The position numbers and the translations under genes are program-made. Shown here in pieces: positions 25,475 to 34,690 of a DNA stretch of 64,000 bases (position 1 is its first letter; the number at the start of each line of letters is the position of its first letter). Under the pieces are notes generated by a model, which was given only the letters and a program-made list of their open reading frames with translations, searched no databases and had not been told where the DNA came from. This DNA is from Alkalinema sp. FACHB-956 (GTDB taxonomy: Bacteria; Cyanobacteriota; Cyanobacteriia; Leptolyngbyales; Leptolyngbyaceae). Location: positions 434,001-498,000 of the forward strand of contig NZ_JACJRC010000001.1 in the NCBI RefSeq assembly GCF_014697025.1, read 5' to 3'.

Positions 25475-26923
25475 ATGGCATCCATTCGTGAGCTACACGA
25501 ACAGCTTGTCAAAAAAGAACGATCGGCGGTGGAAATTACCCAGGAAGCTTTAGATCGGATTGCCGCCGTGGATGGCAAAGTCCAGAGTTTCTTGATGGTG
25601 ACGGGCGATCGGGCGCTGGAACAAGCCAAGGCCGTGGATGCCAAAATCGCCGCTGGTGAAGAAATCGGGCTGCTGGCAGGCATTCCGATCGCGGTGAAAG
25701 ATAACATTTGCACCAAAGACGTGCGCACTACCTGTGCATCCCGCATTCTGGAGAACTTTGTCCCGCCCTACGACGCGACGGTTAACCAGAAGCTGCTGGA
25801 TGCGGACATGGTCATGGTGGGCAAAACCAACATGGACGAGTTTGCCATGGGTGGCTCCACGGAAACTTCCGCTTTCCAAAAAACCGCGAACCCCTGGGAT
25901 CTCGATCGGGTACCGGGTGGCTCTTCGGGTGGGTCAGCCTCTGCGGTGGCCGCTGGGGAAGCACCTCTGTCCCTCGGCTCCGATACTGGCGGCTCCATCC
26001 GTCAACCTGCTTCGTTCTGCGGCATTGTGGGTCTCAAACCGACCTACGGCTTAGTTTCCCGCTATGGGCTCGTTGCCTTTGCTTCCTCCTTGGATCAGAT
26101 TGGCCCCTTTTCTACCACGGTGGAAGATGCGGCGATCCTGCTGGGGGCGATCGCAGGCTATGACCCGAAGGACTCCACCAGCTTGAAGGTCGAAGTTCCT
26201 GACTATACCCAGTACCTCAAGACCGATCTGAAGGGTAAAAAGGTTGGAGTCATTCAAGAAACCTTTGGCGAAGGCTTGAACCCAGAAGTGGCGGCAGCCA
26301 CCCAGAAAGCCATTCAGCAACTCAAAGACCTGGGTGCAGAGATTATTGACATTTCCTGTCCTCGGTTCCGGTATGGTATTTCGGCCTACTACATCATTGC
26401 ACCATCGGAAGCCTCGGCTAACCTGGCACGCTATGACGGTGTACGCTACGGTCGCCGGGTAGAAGATGCTGAAGACTTGATGGAAATGTATACCCGCACG
26501 AGAGCCGAAGGCTTTGGGGCGGAGGTGAAGCGGCGGATCATGATTGGCACCTACGCCCTATCTGCGGGGTATTACGACGCCTATTACCTCAAAGCGCAAA
26601 AAGTACGCACCCTGATCAAACAGGACTTTGAAGCGGCCTTTGAAAAAGTGGATGTCCTCGTTTCACCGACTGCACCCACCACTGCCTTCAAGATTGGCGA
26701 TAAAATGTCCGATCCGCTCAGCATGTACCTGGATGACTTGATGACGATTCCGGTGAATCTGGCAGGGTTACCCGGTCTGAGTTTGCCCTGTGGCATCGAT
26801 TCCAACGGCTTACCGATCGGTTTGCAGATCATCGGGAATGTGCTGCGGGAAGATCAAGTGTTCCACACGGCCTATGCCTACGAGCAAGCTACCGAATGGC
26901 ATACCCAACGCCCAGCCCTGTAG
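25475..26923 (+). CDS. gatA: Glutamyl-tRNA(Gln) amidotransferase subunit A
   Basis: The amidase subunit of GatCAB. It releases ammonia from glutamine to convert Glu-tRNA(Gln) to Gln-tRNA(Gln), needed because cyanobacteria lack glutaminyl-tRNA synthetase. The amidase-signature Ser-Ser-Lys triad is seen as IPIAVKDN (Lys), [14 protein letters not shown] and [12 protein letters not shown] (two Ser). It is 482 residues long, with start [11 protein letters not shown] as in the family. A clear terminator follows at 27025-27068; gatB and gatC are not in the window. Confidence 0.98.
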   Translation: MASIRELHEQLVKKERSAVEITQEALDRIAAVDGKVQSFLMVTGDRALEQAKAVDAKIAAGEEIGLLAGIPIAVKDNICTKDVRTTCASRILENFVPPYDATVNQKLLDADMVMVGKTNMDEFAMGGSTETSAFQKTANPWDLDRVPGGSSGGSASAVAAGEAPLSLGSDTGGSIRQPASFCGIVGLKPTYGLVSRYGLVAFASSLDQIGPFSTTVEDAAILLGAIAGYDPKDSTSLKVEVPDYTQYLKTDLKGKKVGVIQETFGEGLNPEVAAATQKAIQQLKDLGAEIIDISCPRFRYGISAYYIIAPSEASANLARYDGVRYGRRVEDAEDLMEMYTRTRAEGFGAEVKRRIMIGTYALSAGYYDAYYLKAQKVRTLIKQDFEAAFEKVDVLVSPTAPTTAFKIGDKMSDPLSMYLDDLMTIPVNLAGLPGLSLPCGIDSNGLPIGLQIIGNVLREDQVFHTAYAYEQATEWHTQRPAL

Positions 26924-26940
26924 TCAGAGCAGGATGAAGG

Positions 26941-27016
26941 CCATCAATTACCATCAATTACAATTACCATCAATTAACTGTAAGGCCACGAATTATTAAG
27001 ACCACGAATTATTAAG
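26941..27016. repeat. Two short tandem repeats (10 and 16 bp)
   Basis: CCATCAATTA in tandem at 26941-26960 with a further copy a few bases later, then (G/A)CCACGAATTATTAAG at 26985-27000 and 27001-27016. They lie between the gatA stop and its terminator. Confidence 0.85.
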
Positions 27017-27024
27017 ACCTAGGG

Positions 27025-27068
27025 AAGCTCTCCAGATGACTATCAAGTCAAGGCTGGGGAGCTTTTTC
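27025..27068 (+). terminator. Terminator downstream of gatA
   Basis: AAGCTCTCC (27025-27033) pairs with GGGGAGCTT (27056-27064), 9 bp with one G-U, followed by a T-run. Confidence 0.8.
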
Positions 27069-27212
27069 GATCGAAACTCTACCTGCTGTCGCTGAATGGC
27101 AGGTAGACTGTCAAATTTTGAAAAGGTTCCCGAAATCCATGGGATAGGGCGTGAATGGATGCATAGAAGATTCGATAGTCTGATATTCAACTATTTTGAA
27201 GGTTGCAGCTCT

Positions 27213-28088
27213 ATGCCCTCCCCTGATTTTTCGGCCATTCTCCCAAAAGTTTCACAGTTTGATTTCCAATACGAAACTGCGAAGTATCACCCCAAAATTG
27301 CCTTAACCCTCGCCAAGGCTTCGAAATTAGCCTATTTCGCCCCTGAAGATGTCATTCCATTTGTGAAACAGACTTGGCACTTTACAGATTGTCAATTCCT
27401 GAATGAGAAAGAAACCCAGGCCTACTTGATGGTGAATGATCAAGTCATCATCGTCGCCTTTCGCGGATCGACAGAGCAGGCAGATTGGCTGAATAACTTG
27501 AAATGTCTGATGCCAGAATCCGACGCCTTTGGTAAAGTCCATCCTGGGTTTCGCTATGCCCTCGATCACCTTTGGCAAAAAAGCTATGGCAAGAACAGCA
27601 AAGGTGAAGAAATGCGGTTTCTGGACTATATCAAGCAGTTACAACTCCAAAAACCGCGATCGCTGTGGTTTACCGGACACAGTTTAGGAGGGGCATTGGC
27701 AACGTTAGCGGTGGCTCGGCTCCGGGAAAAAGATATTCCTGTCTATGGCTTGTATACCTTTGGGTCGCCGCGAGTCGGCGATCGGGCCTTTGAACGGACA
27801 TTCAACGCTGATTTTAAATCCAAGAGCTTTCGCTTTGTGAATAACAACGATACGGTGACGCGCATTCCCCCGCGCGAAATGGGGTATAGCCATGCTGGTA
27901 CCTTTCTCTATTTCACAGCAACGGGACAAATCAAAACAGATCCCTACTTTTGGCTACAGTTTCTCGATCGCGTCCAAGGGAGCATGGATGATTTTATGAA
28001 ACCAGGCTTAGATTGCATTAACGATCATCGTATTGATTGCTATATCGATCGTTTGATTACTAATCTGAACGTACCAATTACATGGTAA
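27213..28088 (+). CDS. Class 3 lipase-family alpha/beta hydrolase
   Basis: A predicted lipase/esterase of the fungal lipase-like class 3 family. The triad is Ser157 (GHSLGG), Asp213 (NNNDTVTRIPP) and His272 (NDHRIDCYI). The oxyanion region AFRGSTEQADWLNN is at about residues 80. I choose the ATG at 27213 (291 residues) because GAAGG precedes it; the frame is open 39 codons further upstream. No signal peptide follows the chosen start, so it is probably cytosolic or membrane-peripheral. The substrate (galactolipid, acylglycerol or other) cannot be told from sequence. Confidence 0.88.
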   Translation: MPSPDFSAILPKVSQFDFQYETAKYHPKIALTLAKASKLAYFAPEDVIPFVKQTWHFTDCQFLNEKETQAYLMVNDQVIIVAFRGSTEQADWLNNLKCLMPESDAFGKVHPGFRYALDHLWQKSYGKNSKGEEMRFLDYIKQLQLQKPRSLWFTGHSLGGALATLAVARLREKDIPVYGLYTFGSPRVGDRAFERTFNADFKSKSFRFVNNNDTVTRIPPREMGYSHAGTFLYFTATGQIKTDPYFWLQFLDRVQGSMDDFMKPGLDCINDHRIDCYIDRLITNLNVPITW

Positions 28089-28323
28089 GAAATGTAAATT
28101 ACATGCAAATTACATCAGGTTGGTGAATCAGTCATAACAAGATAAACATGAACCACCGACCTTGATGCACTCGGACGGGTATAAACTGCTGACTTGTATG
28201 ACCCCCTGATCTGAATTCTGCAAATAGCTAAAAATGGCTCTACAAATTCTACAAATCGCTACAAATTGCAGTTAAGTTGCAAGGGTAAATTACAGTGGGC
28301 AGATTAATTGCGATCGCTGGGAG

Positions 28324-28420
28324 TTCTAGGGAATAGAACTCCAGCTTTACTTTATATTCTAGGGAATAGAACTCCAGCGTCACTTTATAAACGTCACTTT
28401 ATAAAAGCGTTACCTTATAA
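28324..28420. repeat. 33-bp tandem repeat with internal dyad
   Basis: TTCTAGGGAATAGAACTCC-type units at 28324-28345 and 28357-28378 are identical over 22 bp, at a 33-bp period. Each contains the dyad TTCTA-N5-TAGAA. The spacer part (ACTTTATA) is further copied at about 28380-28420. Confidence 0.85.
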
Positions 28421-28580
28421 AATTATGAAAAGCTTTTATTGCAAAATTACTCCGTGGTCATTCTGTAGTGATTTTATAGGTCTGAATTTGCCTTCAGGAA
28501 CTTTATAAATTGATAGCTTACTTTTTTAACTCAATTAAAAGTTTCTAAATTAAATAAAGATTAAAGATTCTCAACAAGAA

Positions 28581-28641
28581 TGAGGAATTCATTCGTCCAC
28601 AACTTTCCGAGTTATGAATGATTGGGTTGATGAATTCCTCA
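28581..28641 (-). terminator. Possible terminator of nblA
   Basis: Perfect 12-bp arms TGAGGAATTCAT (28581-28592) and ATGAATTCCTCA (28630-28641) with a 37-nt loop. On the minus strand the stem is followed by TTCTTGTTG. The large loop and interrupted T-run leave doubt; it could be a regulatory dyad. Confidence 0.45.
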
Positions 28642-28690
28642 CAATACAGTGCTCATAGCCACTCAGAGCCTTAGTTTCGTAACCTGTGGC

Positions 28691-28894
28691 TTAGCTTGAG
28701 CCTTCCCAGCCCTGCTCTTCTAGTCCCCATTCCTTGCGCAGAAAATGCTTGTAATAAGCATCTTTAATCAGCATCTGCTCGTAGAGATTCACCAGAAACT
28801 CTTGGGCTTGTTCCCGACTCATATCGCGTACCAACGTAGCAAACGATCGCAGATTGAATTGTTGTTCCAGCGTTAGCTCAATTGACTTATCCAT
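28691..28894 (-). CDS. nblA: Phycobilisome degradation protein NblA
   Basis: A small adaptor that brings phycobilisomes to Clp protease during nitrogen or other starvation. It is 67 residues from the ATG at 28894, chosen because AGGA lies 9 nt upstream. The N-terminal block ELTLEQQFNL and the MSREQAQEFLVNLYEQMLIKD helix are the NblA (Ycf18) signature. The C-terminus (KEWGLEEQGWEGSS) is longer than in the shortest members. An in-frame ATG at 28903 is the alternative. It has long non-coding flanks and is probably transcribed alone. Confidence 0.92.
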   Translation of the reverse strand: MDKSIELTLEQQFNLRSFATLVRDMSREQAQEFLVNLYEQMLIKDAYYKHFLRKEWGLEEQGWEGSS

Positions 28895-29231
28895 GATGGT
28901 CATTCCTGAAATAAGAGAGAGAGTAGTAATGTGGAGAAGATACAAGTGCTATCTCCACCTTTCCAGGATGATGGGCAATCTTAGGATTTGGTGTAGCTAA
29001 AGTAACGATTCCCGGCGATGAAGTCATTACTCAGCCTCAGATTAATTGATAGCTGGGTTAAACTTACCTGATAAGTTAAATTAACTAATTTGCCAGCAAT
29101 CCACAGATGAATAAATCTAATCATTCTCACTCTGTAGAATTACTGAATCTCGATTAGGATCTACGGGGTGAACTCTGCTGCATGAAATCTACAGGACAAG
29201 ATTTGTTTTGCTCAGTAGCTTCTGTCGAGGC
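28895..29231. other. Upstream region of nblA
   Basis: 337 bp without a gene. It should carry the nblA promoter. A GTA-N8-AAC sequence at 28993-29006 differs by one base from the NtcA box GTA-N8-TAC, but no -10 at the spacing expected for NtcA activation is evident. Confidence 0.4.
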
Positions 29232-29969
29232 TTAGGAGTTACCTGAAGGATCGATCGTGATGACTACCACAGTAATATTGTCTCGGCCTCCATGGTCCTT
29301 GGCCGCGTTAATTAAGGTACTCGCAGCCATATCACAGGCTCGAATTGTTTTGAGATTATTGGCAATCAGAGAATCACTAAGTTCTTCTGTGAGGCCATCA
29401 CTACACAGCAGAAGCCGATCGCCGGGTTTGACATCGATTTGCTGCATATCGATTTCTGAGCTTTCTTCCCGGCCAAGGCACTGGGACAGCACATGGCGCA
29501 TTGGGTGCACACGGGCCTGATCCGGGGTCAAGGTTCCAGAACTAACAGCACGGGCAATCCAAGTATGATCCCTCGTAATTTGTTCCAACGTAGCGCCCCG
29601 CATTTGGTACAGCCGCGAGTCACCCACATGGGCACACCACACCTCTCCCTGACGAAACAGCAGCGCCACTGCTGTTGTTCCCATGTCGCTGCGTTCCGGG
29701 TGTAGCTTTTGGTCGTAGAGAATCGCTTGATTCGCTTTTAAAAACGCTTGCTCCAACAAATCCTGGGAGGAATCCTCCGAATCCCAAAAGCGCTGGAAAT
29801 GGCCATACATTGCCTCGATCGCGAGACGACTGGCTTCCTGTCCCCCAGCATGGCCGCCCATTCCGTCCGCTACGACAAAGAATCTACCCTCAGGATCCGT
29901 GTGATAGGCATCCTGGTTAGCCGAGCGCACTAGCCCCGGATCAGTCATTCCTGCGAAAAAACGTTTCAT
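29232..29969 (-). CDS. PP2C-family serine/threonine phosphatase
   Basis: A metal-dependent protein phosphatase (PPM/Stp/PrpC type) that removes phosphate from Ser/Thr. Metal-binding Asp motifs are present: [31 protein letters not shown] and [11 protein letters not shown], plus [10 protein letters not shown] and [11 protein letters not shown] single catalytic domain spans the 245 residues from the ATG at 29967-29969; the longer frame would need a TTG. The AarF-like gene is 56 bp upstream on the same strand and the pseudokinase-like gene further upstream, so these may form a loosely coupled phospho-signalling group. Confidence 0.93.
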   Translation of the reverse strand: MKRFFAGMTDPGLVRSANQDAYHTDPEGRFFVVADGMGGHAGGQEASRLAIEAMYGHFQRFWDSEDSSQDLLEQAFLKANQAILYDQKLHPERSDMGTTAVALLFRQGEVWCAHVGDSRLYQMRGATLEQITRDHTWIARAVSSGTLTPDQARVHPMRHVLSQCLGREESSEIDMQQIDVKPGDRLLLCSDGLTEELSDSLIANNLKTIRACDMAASTLINAAKDHGGRDNITVVVITIDPSGNS

Positions 29970-30025
29970 GAACAGACAGCACTCAGCGAACAAGGTTGAA
30001 GAAATGGAAACAAGGCGTAAAGCCC

Positions 30026-31717
30026 CTAGGGCAGTCGCTCAAAGCGATCGAGCTTAATTAACAGGCGTACTAGGGCAGTCCCTGCAGCTAGTGCTGCCAA
30101 GGCAGCCAAAACCGCCGCCCATACCCAATGGTTCACCAGTAGGATGGTTGCAGACAGGGTAAACGTACAAACCAACAATGTGTAGTTGGTTCCCATATTA
30201 ACCCCTGTCAGCTTGCGCAGCACACGATCGGTTTCGCTCGATCGCACCCGGACACGCAAGTCTCCCCGTTCCAATTTATCTAGGGTATCCTCAATCCGTC
30301 GGGGGAGTCCTAGGGCAGAATTACTGACCTGGGCCGCTTGACGACTCAGCTCATTTAATAGGTTGCCCGCTTCTGAATAGGGATTCTCATTGGCCATAAG
30401 CTGCATTGCAAAGGGTTTTGCAACCTCCATAAAATTAAACTCAGGATCCAAGCCTTTGCCCACTCCTTCCAACGTGGAAAACGCTCGCATCACAAAGGTA
30501 AAAGTTGCGGGAAAGCGAAAGGGCTGATCGTAGGCGATTTCATACAGATCATCACTGATGGCATTGATGGACTGGGTTTCAAAGGGTTTATCCATGAAGT
30601 TGTCCAGCATGTACTGCACCGATCGCCGCACTGGACCCGGATCATCCGTCGGAGTGAGCGCACCCAATTCCACCAGGGATTGAATCACCCGATCGGCGTC
30701 CTTTTGGGCAATGCCAAAAAAGGTTCCCAACAGTTTCTCGCGGGTTACGGATTTTACCTGACCCATCATGCCGAAGTCATAAAAGATCAGTTGGCCTTCT
30801 GGACTCACCGCTAAATTACCGGGGTGGGGGTCAGCGTGGAAAAAGCCTTTGTCCAAAATTTGCCGCAGATAGGATTGTGCCCCTAGTTTGGCAATTTCCT
30901 TACGATCGAGGCCCGCTGCTTCCAACGCTTCATAGTGGCTGATTTTGATGCCAGGAACATATTCCAGCGTTAAGGTGCGGGGAGAGGCATAGCGCCAGTA
31001 GACTCGAGGCACGCGAACCCCCGGCTCGTCCCGAAAATTGCGCCGGAACGTATCGGCATTGCGCCCTTCATTGAGGTAGTCAATTTCCTCCCAGAGGATT
31101 TTGCAGCATTCCTCATAGATCCCCATCCAATCCCGCCCTCGCCCCCATTTGGGATGGCTTTGGAAGTAGCGGGCAATGCCCTTGAGAATTTCCAGGTCGA
31201 TCGTAAATAGCTTGCGTAGGCCCGGTCGCTGAATTTTAACAACCACTTCCTCCCCAGATTGAAGCTGGGCCCGGTGGACTTGGCCTAGGCTGGCAGCGGC
31301 AAGTGGCACGGGATCAAAGCTGCGATAGAGGTCTGGGATCGATTTGCCCAGATCCTGGTGAATAATTTCAGCCACTTGCTCATAGCTGAAGGCTGGAACA
31401 CGATCTTGTAGCTTAGACAGTTCCTCGACGAATTCACTGGGAAATAAATCCGCGCGGGTTGAAAATAATTGACCCGCTTTAATAAATGTTGGCCCCAAAT
31501 CTAACAAGGTTTCCCGCACCCAGATTGCTAGGGCGCGTCTACGAACAGCTTTTTTCGATTCTGAGATACCCCCCCGGTAACTCCAAGCCTTCTCAAACAG
31601 CCAGTGCTCATAGAGCAACCGCAGCACAAAGGCCCAAATATCTACAAAGCGCCGCCGCCGGGAATAGTTGTCACGATTCCAGCGATAGGCTCGATCGGTA
31701 TAGGACTGGCTGCCCAT
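30026..31717 (-). CDS. ABC1/AarF/UbiB-family atypical kinase
   Basis: A membrane-associated atypical kinase-like ATPase of the UbiB/COQ8/ABC1K family, which supports prenylquinone (plastoquinone, tocopherol) metabolism in cyanobacteria and plastids. The family KxGQ motif is in [15 protein letters not shown]. Ala-rich nucleotide loop [21 protein letters not shown] (Lys), [11 protein letters not shown] and YDFGMMGQ (DFG) are all present. Two hydrophobic segments lie at the C-terminus (about residues 510-550). The 563-residue length is normal. The 104-residue coiled-coil protein is 54 bp upstream on the same strand. Confidence 0.94.
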   Translation of the reverse strand: MGSQSYTDRAYRWNRDNYSRRRRFVDIWAFVLRLLYEHWLFEKAWSYRGGISESKKAVRRRALAIWVRETLLDLGPTFIKAGQLFSTRADLFPSEFVEELSKLQDRVPAFSYEQVAEIIHQDLGKSIPDLYRSFDPVPLAAASLGQVHRAQLQSGEEVVVKIQRPGLRKLFTIDLEILKGIARYFQSHPKWGRGRDWMGIYEECCKILWEEIDYLNEGRNADTFRRNFRDEPGVRVPRVYWRYASPRTLTLEYVPGIKISHYEALEAAGLDRKEIAKLGAQSYLRQILDKGFFHADPHPGNLAVSPEGQLIFYDFGMMGQVKSVTREKLLGTFFGIAQKDADRVIQSLVELGALTPTDDPGPVRRSVQYMLDNFMDKPFETQSINAISDDLYEIAYDQPFRFPATFTFVMRAFSTLEGVGKGLDPEFNFMEVAKPFAMQLMANENPYSEAGNLLNELSRQAAQVSNSALGLPRRIEDTLDKLERGDLRVRVRSSETDRVLRKLTGVNMGTNYTLLVCTFTLSATILLVNHWVWAAVLAALAALAAGTALVRLLIKLDRFERLP

Positions 31718-31771
31718 GAAGCAATTCTCGGGGTAGAGAGGAACAAAACAAGGAAAGGGGAGGTAGCAGGA

Positions 31772-32086
31772 TTAGCTATCACCATTACGGTAACGCTGAA
31801 GTTCTGTGCGAACCTCAGCAATCTCAGCCCGCAGATCATCAATGATGGCCTGCAAGTCTCCGCTCCGAGACGGATTGGACGCTGGAGCAGTACTGCCTTG
31901 GGCATTAACGCTGACTTCTACTCGTTCTGTAACCTGCTGAACAAAGTTGCGCAGGGTTTCCCGCTGCTCAGCATCAAATTTACCTAGCTCGCTCAGGGCA
32001 TTGGTCACCGCTTTCTCAGCTTGCTCCGAGAGAATTTCTGCGATCGCGCGACCAACAAAAAAGGCATGAACCAAGGGACTACTCAT
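31772..32086 (-). CDS. Small coiled-coil protein, cyanobacterial (DUF6825-like)
   Basis: A 104-residue protein. The N-terminal half (SSPLVHAFFVGRAIAEILSEQ, then ALSELGKFDAEQRETLRNF) is conserved in cyanobacteria and I believe falls in DUF6825. The C-terminal 30 residues form a coiled coil (IIDDLRAEIAEVRTELQRY) after a Ser/Pro/Asn linker. It resembles phasin-type helical proteins. It lies directly upstream of the AarF gene, suggesting co-expression. Function is unknown. Confidence 0.75.
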   Translation of the reverse strand: MSSPLVHAFFVGRAIAEILSEQAEKAVTNALSELGKFDAEQRETLRNFVQQVTERVEVSVNAQGSTAPASNPSRSGDLQAIIDDLRAEIAEVRTELQRYRNGDS

Positions 32087-32190
32087 GGGAATGCTTTGCA
32101 GACGTTCGCAAAAATTATAACTTGCTTAACATTCCAGAGTCAGACGAATCCCGGAATCCATGCCCCAGTCTGTCGAATCAGCATCTCTCC

Positions 32191-34305
32191 CTAGGGTGTG
32201 GAGCCTGGAGGGAGGGGATCCGCCGATTTTGTGAGGGATTTGGGCGCTGCAATGGGGGGCGCAGGATCAGCCTCGCGGAGTTTTTGGGGTGGGGGTTCCG
32301 GCGCGGGGGGGGCGGGTTCTGCGGGGGCGGCTTTGGACGGTGCAGCAGAATTTTCGGGCGGGGGAGGTTCAGGGGCTGTGACCGTTGAGCGACGAGGGGG
32401 GGCTGCTACGGGCGGTTGCGATCGTGGGGGGGCTGGTTCAGGCTGTGCTGAATCTACAGGGCTGATAGGGGCTTCTGGACTGAACGGAAGTTCTCGGCGA
32501 GGGAGGGGAGATTCGATCGGTTCAGGAAACTCGTTGACTTCATTGCTGGGGGCAGTTGGACCAGAGCTGGCTGAGCCACTTTTGCCGCCGGAGATTTCAC
32601 TGGGAATCTCATCTGTGTTTTCTACCGCTTCAACGGAGCCTTTCCATTCCCGTTCAGGGAAGGACTGGCCAGCATGGAACAAACTAGATCCCGGACGTTG
32701 CCCTGCACTAAAGCGGAGCGCTAGCCCGAAGCTGATCCCCAGCGCGGCAGCGATCGCGCCAATCAGGACAAAGGCACGTTTGGAATATTTAGGAACAGTT
32801 AGCATGGACGATTTTGGGGTGTGAGATTGAGAAGCTTCAGAATGGGCGTCAAGATCTTGTGCGTCAAAATCTTGGGTCGATCGCGAGGATAGAGGAGACC
32901 CATGGGTCGATCCAGGGGGTGCTTCTGGACGGGGGGCTTCCGGTTCAGGCAGCGGTTCCTGGCGGTAGGGAGCCGGAGCCAAGGGAGTCGAGGCAGAGAA
33001 TCCGTCTGTCCTTGGATCTACCAAAGGCTCACTGCCTGCTGGTGAGAGAGAAGGGGGACTCTGCGGTAGTTTAGGCAGTGCGATCGAGTGAGGAGTCGTC
33101 ACAGCTCCCTGGGACAGATTTGCAGTCGTGGCAGCCGATTCAGATGCTTCCACAGGGGCAAGAGATTCAGTTGCCCTGGGAGAAGTCGTGGGGGGATCTG
33201 GGACTGGTAGCACCGTAGGGACATCGGGAAGATTGGGGCCGGGTTGCGGGGCTGCCGTTACTGGGTGTGTGGGAGCCGATAGGGTCGGCGGGAGACTGGT
33301 CGTGGGGGGGCTCGTAGAGGCAACCTTCGGTGAATGAGGGCGTTCAACTTCAGGACTTGCCTCAGGACTTGCCTCAGGATTTGCATCGGGACTGCTTGTG
33401 CTGGGACTGCTTGCACCGGGAGTACTTGCACTGGGAGGAGTACTTGCACTGGGAGGAGTACTTAGCGTGGCCGATTTACCCCCTAAAAGCTGCAAGAGGG
33501 TTTCCGCTGTTTGGATTCGTTGTTTGGGATCCGTTTCTAGGGCATGGCGCAATACTTTCTGGGCAACGGGAGGCAGTAAAGGCAGTAAGGGAAATTTCTC
33601 CGCGAAGTCGTTTGTAGAAGAGATGACCGGCGGATGATTGGAAAGGGCATGGTACAAAATGGCCGCAATGCTGTAAAGATCGGTTTGCGGAGTCGCCCCT
33701 TGGGTGAGCATTTCCGGAGCCCAATAGAGCGATCGCGCTGGATCCAGTGATTTCGATGCAGCCGGAATCAGCCCGGTACTAAATCCCACGACGACAATTA
33801 AGTTGGTGCCCGTGCGCTGAATCAGTTGCCGGGGGTGCAGGTTCCCGTGCACCAAGTGATTCTGATGGGCAATGCGCAGGGCAGCGGTGGCTTGGCACAG
33901 GGCCTGTAGGGCAGCCTTCGGAGCAATGGGAGAGCCTGCACTCAACAGATCCGCCAGCGTGTGGCCTGGAACGTAGTCCATCACGACAAACGGGTGCTCT
34001 GCTTCCAAAAAAAAGTCAAGAACACGAATGAGGCTGGGATGTTGGCTAGCGGCAAGAATGCGCGATCGATCGAGGAAGCGTTGGCAGAGTTGAGCAAATT
34101 TGGGATGGGTCTGCAAACTGGGGTTAAAGGTTTTGATCGCCACTGTCTGTCCGGTTGCAGTCACGGTGGCCCGGTAGGTGATGCCAATTCCCTGTCCATC
34201 CAACGGATGGTTCAGCAAGTATTTTCCGCTTTGCAGGGTTGTTCCCGCGTTCAGTTGGATTCCATGGAGTTGTCCTCCCCTGACCTGCGTATCCCTGAGT
34301 TGCAT
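32191..34305 (-). CDS. Kinase-like (probable pseudokinase) membrane protein with Pro/Ser-rich tails
   Basis: 704 residues from the ATG at 34305 (GAGG 7 nt upstream; a GTG nine codons earlier is possible). The N-terminal 290 residues follow a Ser/Thr kinase domain: Gly-rich loop near 36-44, Lys58 (VAIK) and APE at 196-198 are kept. HRDLKPEN is HGNLHPRQ (Asn155 in place of the catalytic Asp), and DFG is GFS at 174-176. Both catalytic aspartates are therefore lost. Then come a Pro/Ser/Thr-rich region (about 295-505), one membrane helix (about 508-532) and a Pro-rich extracytoplasmic tail. The layout matches Pkn-type kinases with a sensor tail, but no PASTA or other domain is seen. It is probably a scaffold or sensor rather than an active kinase. 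Confidence 0.85.
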   Translation of the reverse strand: MQLRDTQVRGGQLHGIQLNAGTTLQSGKYLLNHPLDGQGIGITYRATVTATGQTVAIKTFNPSLQTHPKFAQLCQRFLDRSRILAASQHPSLIRVLDFFLEAEHPFVVMDYVPGHTLADLLSAGSPIAPKAALQALCQATAALRIAHQNHLVHGNLHPRQLIQRTGTNLIVVVGFSTGLIPAASKSLDPARSLYWAPEMLTQGATPQTDLYSIAAILYHALSNHPPVISSTNDFAEKFPLLPLLPPVAQKVLRHALETDPKQRIQTAETLLQLLGGKSATLSTPPSASTPPSASTPGASSPSTSSPDANPEASPEASPEVERPHSPKVASTSPPTTSLPPTLSAPTHPVTAAPQPGPNLPDVPTVLPVPDPPTTSPRATESLAPVEASESAATTANLSQGAVTTPHSIALPKLPQSPPSLSPAGSEPLVDPRTDGFSASTPLAPAPYRQEPLPEPEAPRPEAPPGSTHGSPLSSRSTQDFDAQDLDAHSEASQSHTPKSSMLTVPKYSKRAFVLIGAIAAALGISFGLALRFSAGQRPGSSLFHAGQSFPEREWKGSVEAVENTDEIPSEISGGKSGSASSGPTAPSNEVNEFPEPIESPLPRRELPFSPEAPISPVDSAQPEPAPPRSQPPVAAPPRRSTVTAPEPPPPENSAAPSKAAPAEPAPPAPEPPPQKLREADPAPPIAAPKSLTKSADPLPPGSTP

Positions 34306-34690
34306 CGCCCAGCCTCTCTGAAATTGCTCCACCTATGCTAACTGTTTACGCACCCTTTCCAGGGGATCGGGGCAAGAATCTCACCCAAAAGGCAGGATAG
34401 AATTAATTTCGCAAAGATCGATGATCGATCGCTAAATCCGCTACAACCCAGGAGTCGATCGCACAGTATGATTAAGAGCTATTTAATTAATTGCTTAAGT
34501 TCTCTTGACTGCAACTGATTGCAACTGAGTTTGATTGCAACTGGGTTTGAGTCAAACTGAGTTGTATATAAGCGGCTACGTCTTGTTCGGCCATTCAATC
34601 AAGCGCATTGGTTGAACTCAGTTTCCGGATTACAACTTGTTTTAGATTTCCCTTTCGAGATTCCCACTGAGATTCCCTCCTAGCAATAAC
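34306..34690. other. Divergent intergenic region upstream of the siroheme genes
   Basis: 385 bp without a gene. An overlapping repeat of (A)TTGCAACTG(A/G)GTTTG units occupies 34507-34561. No cobalamin riboswitch was recognised. Confidence 0.45.
34507..34561. repeat. Short tandem repeat, 10- to 17-bp units
   Basis: GACTGCAACT, GATTGCAACTGAGTTT and GATTGCAACTGGGTTT follow one another, then a diverged AGTCAAACTGAGTT. Confidence 0.75.

Larger units (their letters stand above)
28089..28690. other. Long intergenic region between lipase and nblA
   Basis: 602 bp without a convincing gene; both flanking genes end here (convergent). It holds a 33-bp-period repeat at 28324-28420, a run of ACTTTATA-type boxes, and a 12-bp-stem inverted repeat at 28581-28641 that may be the nblA terminator. 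A 66-codon ORF at 28308-28508 is built on the repeats and is not called. Confidence 0.5.

Noticed and set aside
28308-28508. 66-codon plus-strand ORF
   Set aside because: Its first half is translated repeat DNA, it has no clear ribosome site and no recognisable motif.
34306-34690. Cobalamin riboswitch before the siroheme genes
   Set aside because: No B12-box-like sequence or multi-stem layout could be found.
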